DNA of 52,089 nt from Catenibacillus sp964565805 (lineage in GTDB: Bacteria > Bacillota > Clostridia > Lachnospirales > Lachnospiraceae), in contig CAZMGH010000017.1 of NCBI GenBank assembly GCA_964565805.1, forward strand, positions 1-52,089, in the 5' to 3' direction. A program made the translations under genes and the position numbers. The notes under the pieces were generated by a model. It searched no databases and was not told the DNA's origin. It saw nothing but the letters and a program-made list of their open reading frames with translations. This document shows positions 1 to 8,804 of this stretch, one piece after another. Positions within the stretch are counted from its first letter, which is position 1; every line of letters starts with the position of its first letter.

Positions 1-1334
1 TCCGCGTCTGTGGGAATATAGTCGGACATCTCGCCGTTGTGGAATTTTTCATATGCCACAAGGTCAAAGTAGCCTGTTCCGGTGAGCCCGAAGAGAATGG
101 TCTTTTCCTCTCCAGTTTCCTTGCACTTCATAGCCTCGTCTATTGCGACCTTTATAGCATGGCTGGACTCCGGCGCAGGGAGGATTCCCTCAACTCTGGC
201 AAACTCTTCTGCAGCCTTGAACACAGCTGTCTGCTCTACAGAGACAGCGTCCATAAGGCCGTCGTGGTAGAGCTGTGAAAGGATTGAGCTCATGCCGTGG
301 TATCTCAGGCCGCCGGCGTGGTTTGCGCTGGGGATAAAGCTGCTGCCCAGGGTATACATCTTGGCCAGAGGGCAGACCATTCCCGTGTCGCAGAAATCGT
401 ATGCAAACTTACCGCGTGTGAAAGAGGGGCAGGAGGCAGGTTCTACGGCGATGAACTTATAATCCGCCTCGCCTCTCAGCTTTTCGCCCATAAAGGGGGA
501 GATAAGTCCGCCCAGGTTTGAACCGCCGCCGGCGCAGCCGATGATTATGTCAGGCTTAATGCCGTATTTGTCCATTGCAATTTTTGTCTCAAGTCCGATT
601 ATTGACTGGTGCAGGAGCACCTGGTTTAATACGGAGCCAAGGACATATCTGTACCCCGGGGTGGAGGTGGCCACCTCCACGGCTTCGGAAATCGCGCAGC
701 CGAGGCTTCCGGTTGTGTCAGGATGCTCGGCGAGTATCTTCCGGCCAACATTTGTCTCATTAGACGGAGAAGGGGTTACTGAGGCGCCGTAGGTGCGCAT
801 AACCTCACGGCGGAAGGGCTTCTGCTCATAAGAGCACTTTACCATGTACACCTTGCAGTCAAGCCCCAGATATGCGCAGGCCATTGCAAGGGCAGTGCCC
901 CACTGGCCGGCACCGGTCTCGGTTGTAACTCCCGTAAGCCCTTGTTTTTTTGCGTAGTATGCCTGGGCAATAGCGGAGTTTAATTTATGTGAGCCGGAGG
1001 TGTTGTTGCCCTCAAATTTGTAGTATATTTTTGCCGGGGTCTGAAGCTTCTCCTCCAGACAGTAGGCCCGTACCAAGGGAGCAGGCCGGTACATCTTGTA
1101 AAACGCCTGGATTTTCTCAGGGATTGTAATGTAGGCGGTGCTGTCGTCCAGCTCCTGCTGCACAAGTTCTTTACAGAAAACGGGTTCCAGTTCTTCGGCG
1201 GTCATGGGTTTTAAGGTGCCGGGATTTAAAAGGGGAGCGGGCTTGTTTTTCATGTCGGCACGCACGTTGTACCATGCAGTGGGCATCTCGGACTCTTCAA
1301 GATAGATTTTGTAGGGGATTTTGTTTTCTTTCAT
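1..1334 (-). CDS. trpB: TrpB2-type tryptophan synthase beta chain (3' end cut by window)
   Basis: PLP enzyme that condenses indole with serine to give tryptophan. The visible 444 codons include the lysine motif GSHKLNSA (Lys117, Schiff base) and the phosphate-binding loop GCAGGGSNLGG. The N-terminal extension of about 80 residues before the catalytic fold, with PTAWYN near residue 19, is typical of the TrpB2 subfamily rather than the TrpA-coupled TrpB1. No trpA lies beside it in the window, which also fits TrpB2, a form often used as a stand-alone indole-salvage enzyme (family knowledge). The ATG at 1334 is preceded by AAAGGAG about 8 bases upstream. Judging by usual family length, only about ten C-terminal residues lie beyond the window edge. 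A short T-box-like leader precedes it. Confidence 0.9.
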   Translation of the reverse strand, partial: MKENKIPYKIYLEESEMPTAWYNVRADMKNKPAPLLNPGTLKPMTAEELEPVFCKELVQQELDDSTAYITIPEKIQAFYKMYRPAPLVRAYCLEEKLQTPAKIYYKFEGNNTSGSHKLNSAIAQAYYAKKQGLTGVTTETGAGQWGTALAMACAYLGLDCKVYMVKCSYEQKPFRREVMRTYGASVTPSPSNETNVGRKILAEHPDTTGSLGCAISEAVEVATSTPGYRYVLGSVLNQVLLHQSIIGLETKIAMDKYGIKPDIIIGCAGGGSNLGGLISPFMGEKLRGEADYKFIAVEPASCPSFTRGKFAYDFCDTGMVCPLAKMYTLGSSFIPSANHAGGLRYHGMSSILSQLYHDGLMDAVSVEQTAVFKAAEEFARVEGILPAPESSHAIKVAIDEAMKCKETGEEKTILFGLTGTGYFDLVAYEKFHNGEMSDYIPTDA

Positions 1335-1378
1335 TGTTTTTTTCTCCTTTCAGAAGTTGCGGTCAGAGATTTGGGTAC

Positions 1379-1515
1379 AAAAAATGCCCTTGTCTCTGCC
1401 AATGCAAGGACAAGAGCATATGCTCCTGCGGTGCCACCCAGCTTGACGCATATACTGCGCCCGCTCTCTGAAAGAACACCTGAGCATACCTACTCTTCTG
1501 CGTCACAAGTTTGTT
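1379..1515 (-). promoter_or_regulatory. Short T-box-like leader with intrinsic terminator
   Basis: On the minus strand the leader begins with a base stem, GACGCA (1504-1499) pairing with TGCGTC (1450-1445). Just inside are the T-box-like stretches AGAAGAGTAGG and CAGAGAGC. Then comes the T-box core GGGTGGCACCGC (1439-1428) and a terminator, GCTCTTGTC (1417-1409) pairing with GACAAGGGC (1394-1386) with one G-U, followed by six U. The variable base of the UGGN core is C, which would pair with discriminator G73 as found in tRNA-Trp. The region between AGAGAGC and the core is far shorter than in a full T-box, and no UGG specifier is visible in stem I. Confidence 0.75.
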
Positions 1516-1521
1516 AAGCTT

Positions 1522-1549
1522 AATATAGCACAATTTTTTCATTTGTAAA
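1522..1549 (-). promoter_or_regulatory. Promoter for trpB2
   Basis: On the minus strand a -35 TTTACA (1549-1544) and a -10 TATATT (1527-1522) are 16 bases apart. The predicted start near 1515 lies just upstream of the T-box-like stem I. Confidence 0.6.
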
Positions 1550-1607
1550 GTTCTTTTTTTAAAATAGTGGGTCAATTATAAAAGATCATAAATGCTTGTT
1601 CAAAAAG

Positions 1608-1652
1608 ACGGCGGAACTCGAGGCGGAACTCGAGCAAGCGCTTGTTTTTTTC
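1608..1652. repeat. Tandem 13-base direct repeat and short palindrome
   Basis: The unit GGCGGAACTCGAG occurs twice in a row (about 1610-1635) and is followed by CAAGCGCTTG and a run of T. Together they may form a rho-independent terminator-like structure between the two divergent promoters. No gene is visible here. Confidence 0.4.
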
Positions 1653-1656
1653 TTTC

Positions 1657-1684
1657 TTGTAAAATCACTTAAAAGCGGTATAAT
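1657..1684 (+). promoter_or_regulatory. Promoter for AraC-type regulator
   Basis: TTGTAA (1657-1662) and TATAAT (1679-1684) are separated by 16 bases, upstream of the regulator's GAGGAG ribosome binding site at 1708-1713. Confidence 0.6.
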
Positions 1685-1724
1685 GGAATAAGATCAAAAT
1701 GTTTTTCGAGGAGTAGTATACAAA

Positions 1725-3420
1725 GTGAAAAAAGAAAAAATAGACCTTATCCTTTTATCTGGAATTGGGTAGTTTCATATATTTTGATTTTTTTTATTCC
1801 ATTGATCTTTGGAGGCCTGATTTATAATTATGCTCATCGTGAAATTGAAGATCAGATCGAAAATTCTTATATGCAAAGGATCAATCATCTGGAAAACACT
1901 ATATCGGTGGCGTTTGACACAATAAATAGCCGGTCTTGGGAGCTTCTCAACCAAGTGATCAATCATTCCATTGTCTATGCCGATGAATTTGATATTTCCC
2001 AAAGGCTGTTTCTTCCGGAAATACAACAGAGTTTGTTTGAAACGAAGAGTGGGAATAATTATATTTCTGAGTTGTATATTTATTTGCCCCAGTCCGACTA
2101 TATGATCACGGGGTTGAATATATCGTTTCTATTTCAGTTGACGGAGAGAATTGCAGGATCATTAATATTATCCCAATGAGTCAGTATTTACAAAGACTGA
2201 ATCAATTTAAAAGACTAATGTACATTTATCTTGGACTTTGTGTGGTTGTAGGTATTGGGGCAATCCTTTATTTCCTTAGAAAAAATTATGATCCTCTTAA
2301 AGGAATTGCCGATGCGATCATGGATGACAAAAGTCAGTTTGGAGATTATGCGGCTGTTCAGAAGCGTATCCGTAAGCTTGTTCAGGAAAATAAATCTTAT
2401 GAAAGATATATGGAAGAATATCAAACCAATAAGATGAAAGATGCTGTGCTTATGTTCATTAAAAATATTCATACCGATGGGTATGAACCGTCAGAACAAA
2501 TGAAAAAGTTACAGGACAAATTGGCCGGTAAGAAGATGGTTTTGGTAATTATTGAACTTGAAGGAGATGCTGGGCCTGTTTTTCAGAAGGAGGACGCAAG
2601 GCCGCTGATGCGGTTTATTGCCGACAATGTTGCAGAAGAGCTGTTTAGCGAGAAATATAATGTATATACAGCTCAGGAAGGACAGAATGTTTATTGTCTG
2701 GTATATTTTAGTGATGATTTTGATGAGATTAAAGTTGTTGAAACCATAACCGATCGAAGTCAGAAACTTGTGTCAATGTTTAAAGTGCGTGCAGGAGAGA
2801 CGGTCCTTATTAATATCAGCAGAGTATATGGCTCGGTCGATGATTTTTCTTGCTGTTGGGCTGAGATGGAGGATATGGAGATATATCGGGAATTTAAAAA
2901 TGATGTTCCGGAGATCCTTGTGTATACAGATATTGAGCAGGAAAATGACTGGCAAACATCCCAGCATCGTTTATGGCTGAATATTGAAAGGGCAATTCAT
3001 TGCAAAAACTATGATGCGGCAAAAAGTCTTGTTCAAAAATCGAAAATTGAGAAAATGCAAAAGGAGAGTAGTGGAGACGAAAAAACCGGGCCACGGGTGA
3101 ATGTGGAGGACATTCAAAAATATATTGCCGATCATTATCGGGAAGAGAGTCTTAATGTTTCTTCCATCAGTGATCGCTTTCATATTAGTGTTTCTTATCT
3201 TTCTCAGATTTTTAAGAAAAAAACTGGCATAGGAGTATTGGATTATATTATAATGCTTCGGATAAAGGAGGCAAAAAAGCTGCTTGCTGACGGTTATACT
3301 GTAACAAAAACAGCAGAGATGATCGGTTATGCAAATACAAGACCTTTGATTCGGGCGTTTAAGCGGATTGAAGGAATGACGCCTTCTGAATTTCTGGAAA
3401 ATCTGAAAAGTCAATCGTAG
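1725..3420 (+). pseudogene. AraC-family membrane-anchored transcriptional regulator, frameshifted and internally deleted
   Basis: Remains of a two-TM sensor regulator of the YtdP/YesS kind that normally controls an adjacent LplA/YtcQ-type sugar transporter. A GAGGAG site precedes GTG at 1725, but that frame stops within 20 codons. The neighbouring frame carries the expected N-terminus (basic, then RPYPFIWNWVVSYILIFFIP membrane helix) and reads to about 2110. A different frame resumes with GVEYIVSISVDGEN and the second membrane helix (YIYLGLCVVVGIGAILYFL), then a C-terminal double HTH_AraC domain (about 3103-3410) ending in the conserved IGYAN and FKRIEGMTPSEF signatures. The summed coding length is about 565 codons, against roughly 750 usual for the family, so much of the extracellular domain is missing. 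The C-terminal reading frame from ATG 2176 is intact and could still yield a one-TM regulator. Confidence 0.75.
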
Positions 3421-3428
3421 TGTAAAAA

Positions 3429-3450
3429 AGCGGCCAAAGAGCCGCTTTTT
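3429..3450 (+). terminator. Rho-independent terminator after AraC-type regulator
   Basis: AGCGGC (3429-3434) and GCCGCT (3441-3446) form a stem with a 6-base loop, followed by five T. Confidence 0.85.
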
Positions 3451-3684
3451 ATATACAACTCTTTTCAATAAGGCTATGACCAAAATTTTAACCTGCTTTA
3501 AGACTAAAATTCTGAACATATAAAAAGGTGGCCATTTACATTCGCAACGCTCTTTGTTAAGGTAAAGCCAGCATTAATGTTGGTGTTTCCGGAGATACTT
3601 TTATATATGCATGTTGTATGTATATAGGTTAATGACAGTGAATAAAAAGCAGGGTTTACGAATTGAAAAGGAGTGTCACACAAG

Positions 3685-5325
3685 ATGAAAAGAAAATTAT
3701 GGAAGAAAGTTATGGGAACCGGATTGATCGTTACAATGGCGCTGCCAATGTTCGCTTGTGGGAATGGAGATTCTGCAAGCTCATCGGTATCCGAAAATGG
3801 GACTTCAGAAGAAACGTCGGATTTTTCCTGGCCAGTAGAGGATGAAACATTAACAATATGGACCTTATGGGAGAGTGACTATCTTACAAATATGGAGGAT
3901 ATTCCTACATTTGCGGTTATGGAAGAAGAAACCGGCGTTCACTTAGAGATTACTACGGTAAGCTATATGGAATATTCCGAAAAATACAGCCTCATGCTGG
4001 CAAATAATGATTATCCGGATATTATATGTGACGGAATCGGGGGCACATCATCCTATCCCGGAGGGATCGAAAAAGCAGTTGAGGATGGGGTCTACTTAGA
4101 TCTTACAGATCTGGTAGAACAATATATGCCGAATTATAAGCAAATACTGGAGGATTATCCGGAAATCAAAAAAGAGGTTACCACCGATGATGGCAGGATT
4201 TGTGCCATTTATACCATTCAGACGGATAATACCGGAACACCCACTGCTCCGGCGAATGGCTCAGGACTGGCAATACGGCAGGATTGGCTGGATGAACTGG
4301 GATTAGAAGTCCCTGAAACCATAGATGACTGGTATGAAGTGCTTACAGCGTTTAAAAATGAGAAAAACTGTGAAGCCCCTTTAATGATTGGCAGTACAGG
4401 AACCATTGAAAATGGCGCCTTTATTACGGCATATGGCGTTGCTCCTGAATTTTATCAGGAAAACGGAACTGTAAAATATGGGCCGATTGAGGAAGGATAT
4501 AAAGATTATCTTACAACCATGGCTCAATGGTATGCAGAGGGACTGATCGATCAAAATTTTGTGTCTAATGATGCGTCCAGCAACGCACCGTTTGAATATT
4601 CGGCCTCCGATCGGACCGGCGCTTTTGTGACAGCTTATGGCTTCATGGGCGATGCCTTTTATTCAGATCTGCAGCTTGTAGATAATGACCAGTATTGCCT
4701 TACGGCAGTAAATAATCCGGTCCTTGAGGAAGGGGACACACCGGAGTGCCTGACGCTGCCTACGATTTCTTCATCCTCTTACGCGATCAGCACAAGCTGT
4801 GATAATCCGGAATTAGCTGCAAGATGGCTGGATTATCAATTTTCACAGGATGCATTTATGCTGAACAGTTTTGGTATCGAGGGGGAAACCTATACTGTTG
4901 ATGAAGATGGCACAGTAACTTTGGCTGACAGCGTCATTAATCCGGAGCAGGAAGGTATCTCATCTTCAGATTATTTCGCAACATTGGTTCCTGCTTATAA
5001 CTGGCCGGGTCTGATTTCCATGGAGACGCAGGAAGATTTTGTCGGGGATGAGCTGCGTCTGGAAGCAAGAGAGGTATGGAGTTCTGACGCTACAAATCTT
5101 GTGATCCCATCCGGAGTTTCTATGACTTCTGAGGAATCCAGTGATTATATGGTAGCTTATACCTCTATTCAGACCTATGTTCAGGAAATGACAACGAAAT
5201 TTATCATGGGTACAGAATCGATTGAGGATCAATGGGATAATTATGTCAGCACCATTGAATCTCTTGGGATCGATACCTGCATTCAGTACCAGCAGGCGGC
5301 ATTAGACAGATATAATGAGCGCTAA
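3685..5325 (+). CDS. Extracellular sugar-binding lipoprotein of an LplA/YtcQ-type ABC transporter
   Basis: Substrate-binding protein (546 residues) tethered to the outer face of the membrane. The signal peptide is MKRKLWKK followed by a hydrophobic stretch and lipobox MFAC (Cys about 25). A Ser/Glu-rich linker follows, then a family-1 solute-binding fold beginning at LTIWTLWESDY. The ATG at 3685 is preferred over an in-frame GTG at 3673 because the AAAGGAG site (3667-3673) overlaps that GTG and the signal peptide starts cleanly at the ATG. Two permease genes follow at operon spacing. The size and partner permeases fit importers of complex or uronic-acid-containing oligosaccharides (family knowledge); the real substrate is unknown. 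No ATPase gene is nearby, as is usual where a shared MsmX-type ATPase is used. Confidence 0.88.
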   Translation: MKRKLWKKVMGTGLIVTMALPMFACGNGDSASSSVSENGTSEETSDFSWPVEDETLTIWTLWESDYLTNMEDIPTFAVMEEETGVHLEITTVSYMEYSEKYSLMLANNDYPDIICDGIGGTSSYPGGIEKAVEDGVYLDLTDLVEQYMPNYKQILEDYPEIKKEVTTDDGRICAIYTIQTDNTGTPTAPANGSGLAIRQDWLDELGLEVPETIDDWYEVLTAFKNEKNCEAPLMIGSTGTIENGAFITAYGVAPEFYQENGTVKYGPIEEGYKDYLTTMAQWYAEGLIDQNFVSNDASSNAPFEYSASDRTGAFVTAYGFMGDAFYSDLQLVDNDQYCLTAVNNPVLEEGDTPECLTLPTISSSSYAISTSCDNPELAARWLDYQFSQDAFMLNSFGIEGETYTVDEDGTVTLADSVINPEQEGISSSDYFATLVPAYNWPGLISMETQEDFVGDELRLEAREVWSSDATNLVIPSGVSMTSEESSDYMVAYTSIQTYVQEMTTKFIMGTESIEDQWDNYVSTIESLGIDTCIQYQQAALDRYNER

Positions 5326-5342
5326 TGGGACGGAGGCTTAGG

Positions 5343-6263
5343 ATGAAGAAAAAAGCAAAAAATTTTGTCAGTGATTTAAGACATAATAAAATATTATGGC
5401 TGATGCTTTTGCCGGTCATTGCATATTATATTATTTTTTGCTATTTGCCTATGTTTGGTATTGTCATTGCCTTTGAAGATTTTTCACCGGCATTAGGTAT
5501 TTTTAAAAGCCGTTGGGTAGGCTTTAAAAATTTCTCGGATTTTTTTAGTGGAATTTATGCGTGGCGCTTGATAAGAAACACATTTTTGATGGGACTTTAT
5601 GATATTGCGGTGAATTTTACAGCTCCGATCATTTTTGCTCTGCTGTTGAATGAGATTGGCAATAAATTTTTTAAACGGTTGTCTCAGACGATCAGTTATA
5701 TGCCGTATTTTATTTCAGTAGTCGTTGTATGTGGTCTGGTGATTAATTTTACCAGCAGCAGCGGTGTAATTTCTACGTTTGTGGCATGGATTACCGGAAC
5801 AACGCCGGAAAATCTTTTGGCAAATTCGGCATACTTTAGGACCATTAATGTGCTTTCCAGCCTCTGGCAGGGCTTGGGATATGGCAGTGTTATCTATCTT
5901 GCGGCATTAAGCGGTGTTAGTCAGGAACTTTATGAAGCTGCTCGGATTGATGGGGCCGGATATTTTAAGCAAATGCTCCATATTACCTTACCATCTATAG
6001 CGCCAACGATTATTTTAATGCTGATCATGAGGATTGGTATGATCATGGGAACTGGCGGGGATAAGATTCTTCTATTGTACTCTCCAGCCACTTATGAGAC
6101 AGCAGATGTGATCAGTACATATACCTATCGAATGGCTTTCGACGGAGCAGGAAATTATGGATTAAGCGCAGCGGTAGGATTGTTTAATTCGGTCATTAAT
6201 ACAATACTTCTTCTGGTAGCTAATGGTATCAGTAAAAAAGTTTCAGAGACAAGTTTATTTTAG
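5343..6263 (+). CDS. ABC transporter permease, LplB/YteP type
   Basis: Integral membrane subunit (306 residues) of the carbohydrate importer, with about six membrane helices. The first follows a lysine-rich cytoplasmic start (MKKKAKNFVSDL). The coupling-helix signature EAARIDGAG begins near residue 198, where the ATPase docks. The start at ATG 5343 has GGAGG at 5331-5336; an ATG at 5325 overlapping the previous stop codon has no good site. It lies directly downstream of the binding lipoprotein and immediately upstream of the second permease, so the two would form a heterodimeric channel. Confidence 0.9.
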   Translation: MKKKAKNFVSDLRHNKILWLMLLPVIAYYIIFCYLPMFGIVIAFEDFSPALGIFKSRWVGFKNFSDFFSGIYAWRLIRNTFLMGLYDIAVNFTAPIIFALLLNEIGNKFFKRLSQTISYMPYFISVVVVCGLVINFTSSSGVISTFVAWITGTTPENLLANSAYFRTINVLSSLWQGLGYGSVIYLAALSGVSQELYEAARIDGAGYFKQMLHITLPSIAPTIILMLIMRIGMIMGTGGDKILLLYSPATYETADVISTYTYRMAFDGAGNYGLSAAVGLFNSVINTILLLVANGISKKVSETSLF

Positions 6264-6278
6264 TTGGGAGGGGAAAAA

Positions 6279-7157
6279 GTGAAGCATAAAAGTCTTTCCA
6301 GAAAAATATTTTTGGTCTTTGATTACGCGTTGATCACGTTGATCATTTTTATTTGTATCATTCCTGTATGGCACGTTCTTATGGGATCTTTTAGCCAGCC
6401 CAATCTTTTGGAAAGCAACGCAAAGCTGCTGTTAAAGCCACTGGGTGATCTGACCCTTGTGGGATACCGATATATTTTAAATTATAAAAATATTTGGGCA
6501 GGTTATCGCAATACGATTATTTATACGGTTTTGCAATGTACCATTACAGGTTTGCTCACATTATTTGCGGGATATGTTTTATCCCGCAAACGATTTAAAT
6601 ATCGTAATGGAATCATGGCGTTTATTGCGTTCACCATGCTATTTAACGGGGGTATGATCCCAACATATATGGTTATTCGGGAATTACATATATTGAATAC
6701 CCCTTTGGCTCTGCTTTTGCCCAACGCCATGAATGTTATGTATATTATCATTATGCGGACCGGTATTGAAACGATCCCGGAATCCCTTGAAGAGTCAGCC
6801 CGACTGGATGGCGCCGGTGAACTGGATATAGCCTTTAAGATCATGCTGCCTTTAAGTAAAGCGTCCTTTGCCGTAATTATTTTATTTACAGCAGTCATGA
6901 AATGGAACGAATGGTATCCTGCGTTATTATATATTTCTGATAAATCTCTTTATCCTCTTCAAATGTTTTTAAGGGAGATATTGACGATGAATAAGGATAT
7001 TACCAGTGGAACAGATATGTTAAGCAGTATGTCGAATTATAAAGTCATCATACAGTATTGCTCGATTGTTGTAGCCACAGTGCCAATCTTATGTGTGTAT
7101 CCCTTTGTCCAAAAGCATTTTGAGAAGGGGATGCTGATTGGATCGATCAAAGGATGA
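6279..7157 (+). CDS. ABC transporter permease, YtcP/LplC type
   Basis: Second membrane subunit (292 residues) of the same importer, with six predicted helices and the coupling motif EESARLDGAGE starting near residue 171. GTG at 6279 is chosen because GGGAGGGG (6266-6273) sits at good spacing; TTG at 6264 would fall inside that site. It ends a few bases before the damaged esterase gene, so transcription probably reads into that remnant. Confidence 0.9.
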   Translation: MKHKSLSRKIFLVFDYALITLIIFICIIPVWHVLMGSFSQPNLLESNAKLLLKPLGDLTLVGYRYILNYKNIWAGYRNTIIYTVLQCTITGLLTLFAGYVLSRKRFKYRNGIMAFIAFTMLFNGGMIPTYMVIRELHILNTPLALLLPNAMNVMYIIIMRTGIETIPESLEESARLDGAGELDIAFKIMLPLSKASFAVIILFTAVMKWNEWYPALLYISDKSLYPLQMFLREILTMNKDITSGTDMLSSMSNYKVIIQYCSIVVATVPILCVYPFVQKHFEKGMLIGSIKG

Positions 7158-7172
7158 GGAAGGATGAGATTT

Positions 7173-8236
7173 ATGGAAAAAGTATTTTTAAAACCGGGAG
7201 TATCGGTTGTGGGGAGTGGCGACATCAGACGGCCTGAGGGGATAATCTTAAATGAAAGAGGATTTTTATGCAGGGAATGTCCATGGGAGATCTGGTAACA
7301 TTGCAGTTTGCCCGGGTTCATGGGAATCTTCTTGCAGGGGCCGCCTGCGCCGCTGGTTCAGCTGAAAAGACGACATTATTTACAGATCAGGGAAGCACAA
7401 AAAAACATACTTGTCCGGTGCCTATGTTTGAAAGCCGCGGTGAGCATGACAGCATGGAAGGTCATGAACAGAGATTTATAAAAAATAAAGCAAATATGGA
7501 TTTTTGGCGTCAGATTAACGGCTGTACGGCAGATCCTGAATTTGAAATCCGTATGGATAATAACTATATTTATTTCCACGGGAATGAAGCCGATGTGATT
7601 TACAGAGATGTAAAGGCAAGGGGACATGGCCAGACTTTTGATGATGCGGATTTTGTATGGAGAACGTTCTTTTCCGGATTAAGACGTGTCGATGGAAAAA
7701 TTATGCAGGATCAAAGCGTTCAGAAAACAAGGGGCGATGAAAAAGCCGTTGTTTTTGGGGAGCAGTGTTCAAAGATTTATATAAATAACAAGATTATTCC
7801 ATTAGAAGGCCCGACGCCATATGTTGTCCAGGACATGCTAACCTATCCTCAGGATGTGCCGGAATCTATTTTGGAAAATTTTAGAAAGATGCATTTTGAT
7901 TTTGACCCGGTATTATATGTTTCGGTTGCGGGAATTGCCCAAGCATTTCAGCTTGAAACACAAATCTCCGAAAAAACGGCGAGAATAGCGCTGCCGGATG
8001 GAAGAAATGTCTTGTTTTCAGCGGGAAATGTGGGCTGTGTCTGCGATAATATCATCTATTCTATGAGCCGCCAGGCAGAATCTAAAGACGGATACTTATG
8101 TGTTCCTGTAAAATGGTTTGCAGCCATGTTTTTAAATCGTTTTGTTATTGAAAACAGAGGCGTATTATATATTACAGATCATTATGGTGAGATGACCTGG
8201 GATATGTCAGAGTTTATAAAAAGTTTCCTGAAATAA
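7173..8236 (+). pseudogene. Esterase/depolymerase-like alpha/beta hydrolase with copper-amine-oxidase-like domain, N-terminal half deleted
   Basis: The reading frame from ATG 7173 gives an N-terminus (MEKVFLKPGVSVVGSGD and on) that runs out of frame and stops at about 7298. In another frame, from about 7256, the protein resumes at RIFMQGMSMGDL, which contains the nucleophile elbow G-M-S-M-G. It continues through the C-terminal half of an alpha/beta hydrolase, including a probable catalytic histidine in ARGHGQTFDD. A copper-amine-oxidase-N-like domain follows (INNKIIPLEG; YLCVPVKWFAAMF; GVLYITD). The part of the hydrolase between start and elbow is missing. The gene lies directly after the sugar permeases, so it presumably worked on the imported or surface-bound substrate. 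The downstream frame has no good ribosome binding site of its own. Confidence 0.7.
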
Positions 8237-8260
8237 AAAACAGATCAAGATCATATTGTA

Positions 8261-8314
8261 AGGGGTCGCTGCTCTGTAGATAGATCGTCATCTATAAAGC
8301 AGCGGCCCCTTTTT
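8261..8314 (+). terminator. Terminator between convergent esterase remnant and Gx transporter gene
   Basis: AGGGGTCGCTGCT (8261-8273) pairs over its full length with AGCAGCGGCCCCT (8298-8310), with one G-U, followed by five T. It closes the sugar-locus transcript. Confidence 0.9.
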
Positions 8315-8804
8315 AAATTTTCGGCAGCCTCGGCTGGAGATACCAGGCGGCCAGGCCGGTGAAAAGTCCGGTAATGATCCCGCTGACGATCAGGTAGGGG
8401 TAATAAAAAAGCACATAGGGGCCAAGGATAAGGGCGGCCACAAGGATCTGGCCGGTATTATGGGCCAGGGCTCCGATGATGCTTGTAAACCACAAAAGCT
8501 TTTTTCCAAGGAAATGATGGAGGACAGCCATGACTAAAAGGCAGACCATCCCTCCCGCCAGACTGTAGAAAAAGGACATCATCTGCCCGGCAAAAATACT
8601 TCCAAGAAGGATGCGCGCCATAAGGACCACAAGGGCGTCCCGCCAGGCGCCGTTGGCCAGAAGGATCAGTGTTACAATATTGGCCAGCCCCAGCTTAATG
8701 CCTGGAATAGGCACTAAAGGCGGGATCAGGGATTCTAAAAGAAATATGGTCAGGGCAATGGTTGAAAACAGGGCCAGGGTGGTGAGCTTTTTAACGGATT
8801 TCAT
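8313..8804 (-). CDS. Gx transporter family membrane protein
   Basis: A 163-residue polytopic membrane protein with about five hydrophobic helices. It has the conserved start LALFSTIALTIFLLES, the PIPGIKLGLANI segment, and glycine-rich membrane helices. This matches the Gx_transp family, which is often annotated as heptaprenyl diphosphate synthase component I. The fold resembles small-substrate uptake components (ECF S-like), so the enzyme label should not be trusted. The start overlaps the stop of the upstream NusG-domain gene by four bases, so the two are translationally coupled. The pair is common in Clostridia, but the substrate is not known from sequence. Confidence 0.8.
   Translation of the reverse strand: MKSVKKLTTLALFSTIALTIFLLESLIPPLVPIPGIKLGLANIVTLILLANGAWRDALVVLMARILLGSIFAGQMMSFFYSLAGGMVCLLVMAVLHHFLGKKLLWFTSIIGALAHNTGQILVAALILGPYVLFYYPYLIVSGIITGLFTGLAAWYLQPRLPKI

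Noticed and set aside
39..1165. Several short open frames on both strands in the first kilobase
   Set aside because: They are out-of-frame readings of the trpB2 gene, which runs off the window edge; none has a ribosome binding site or a recognisable domain.
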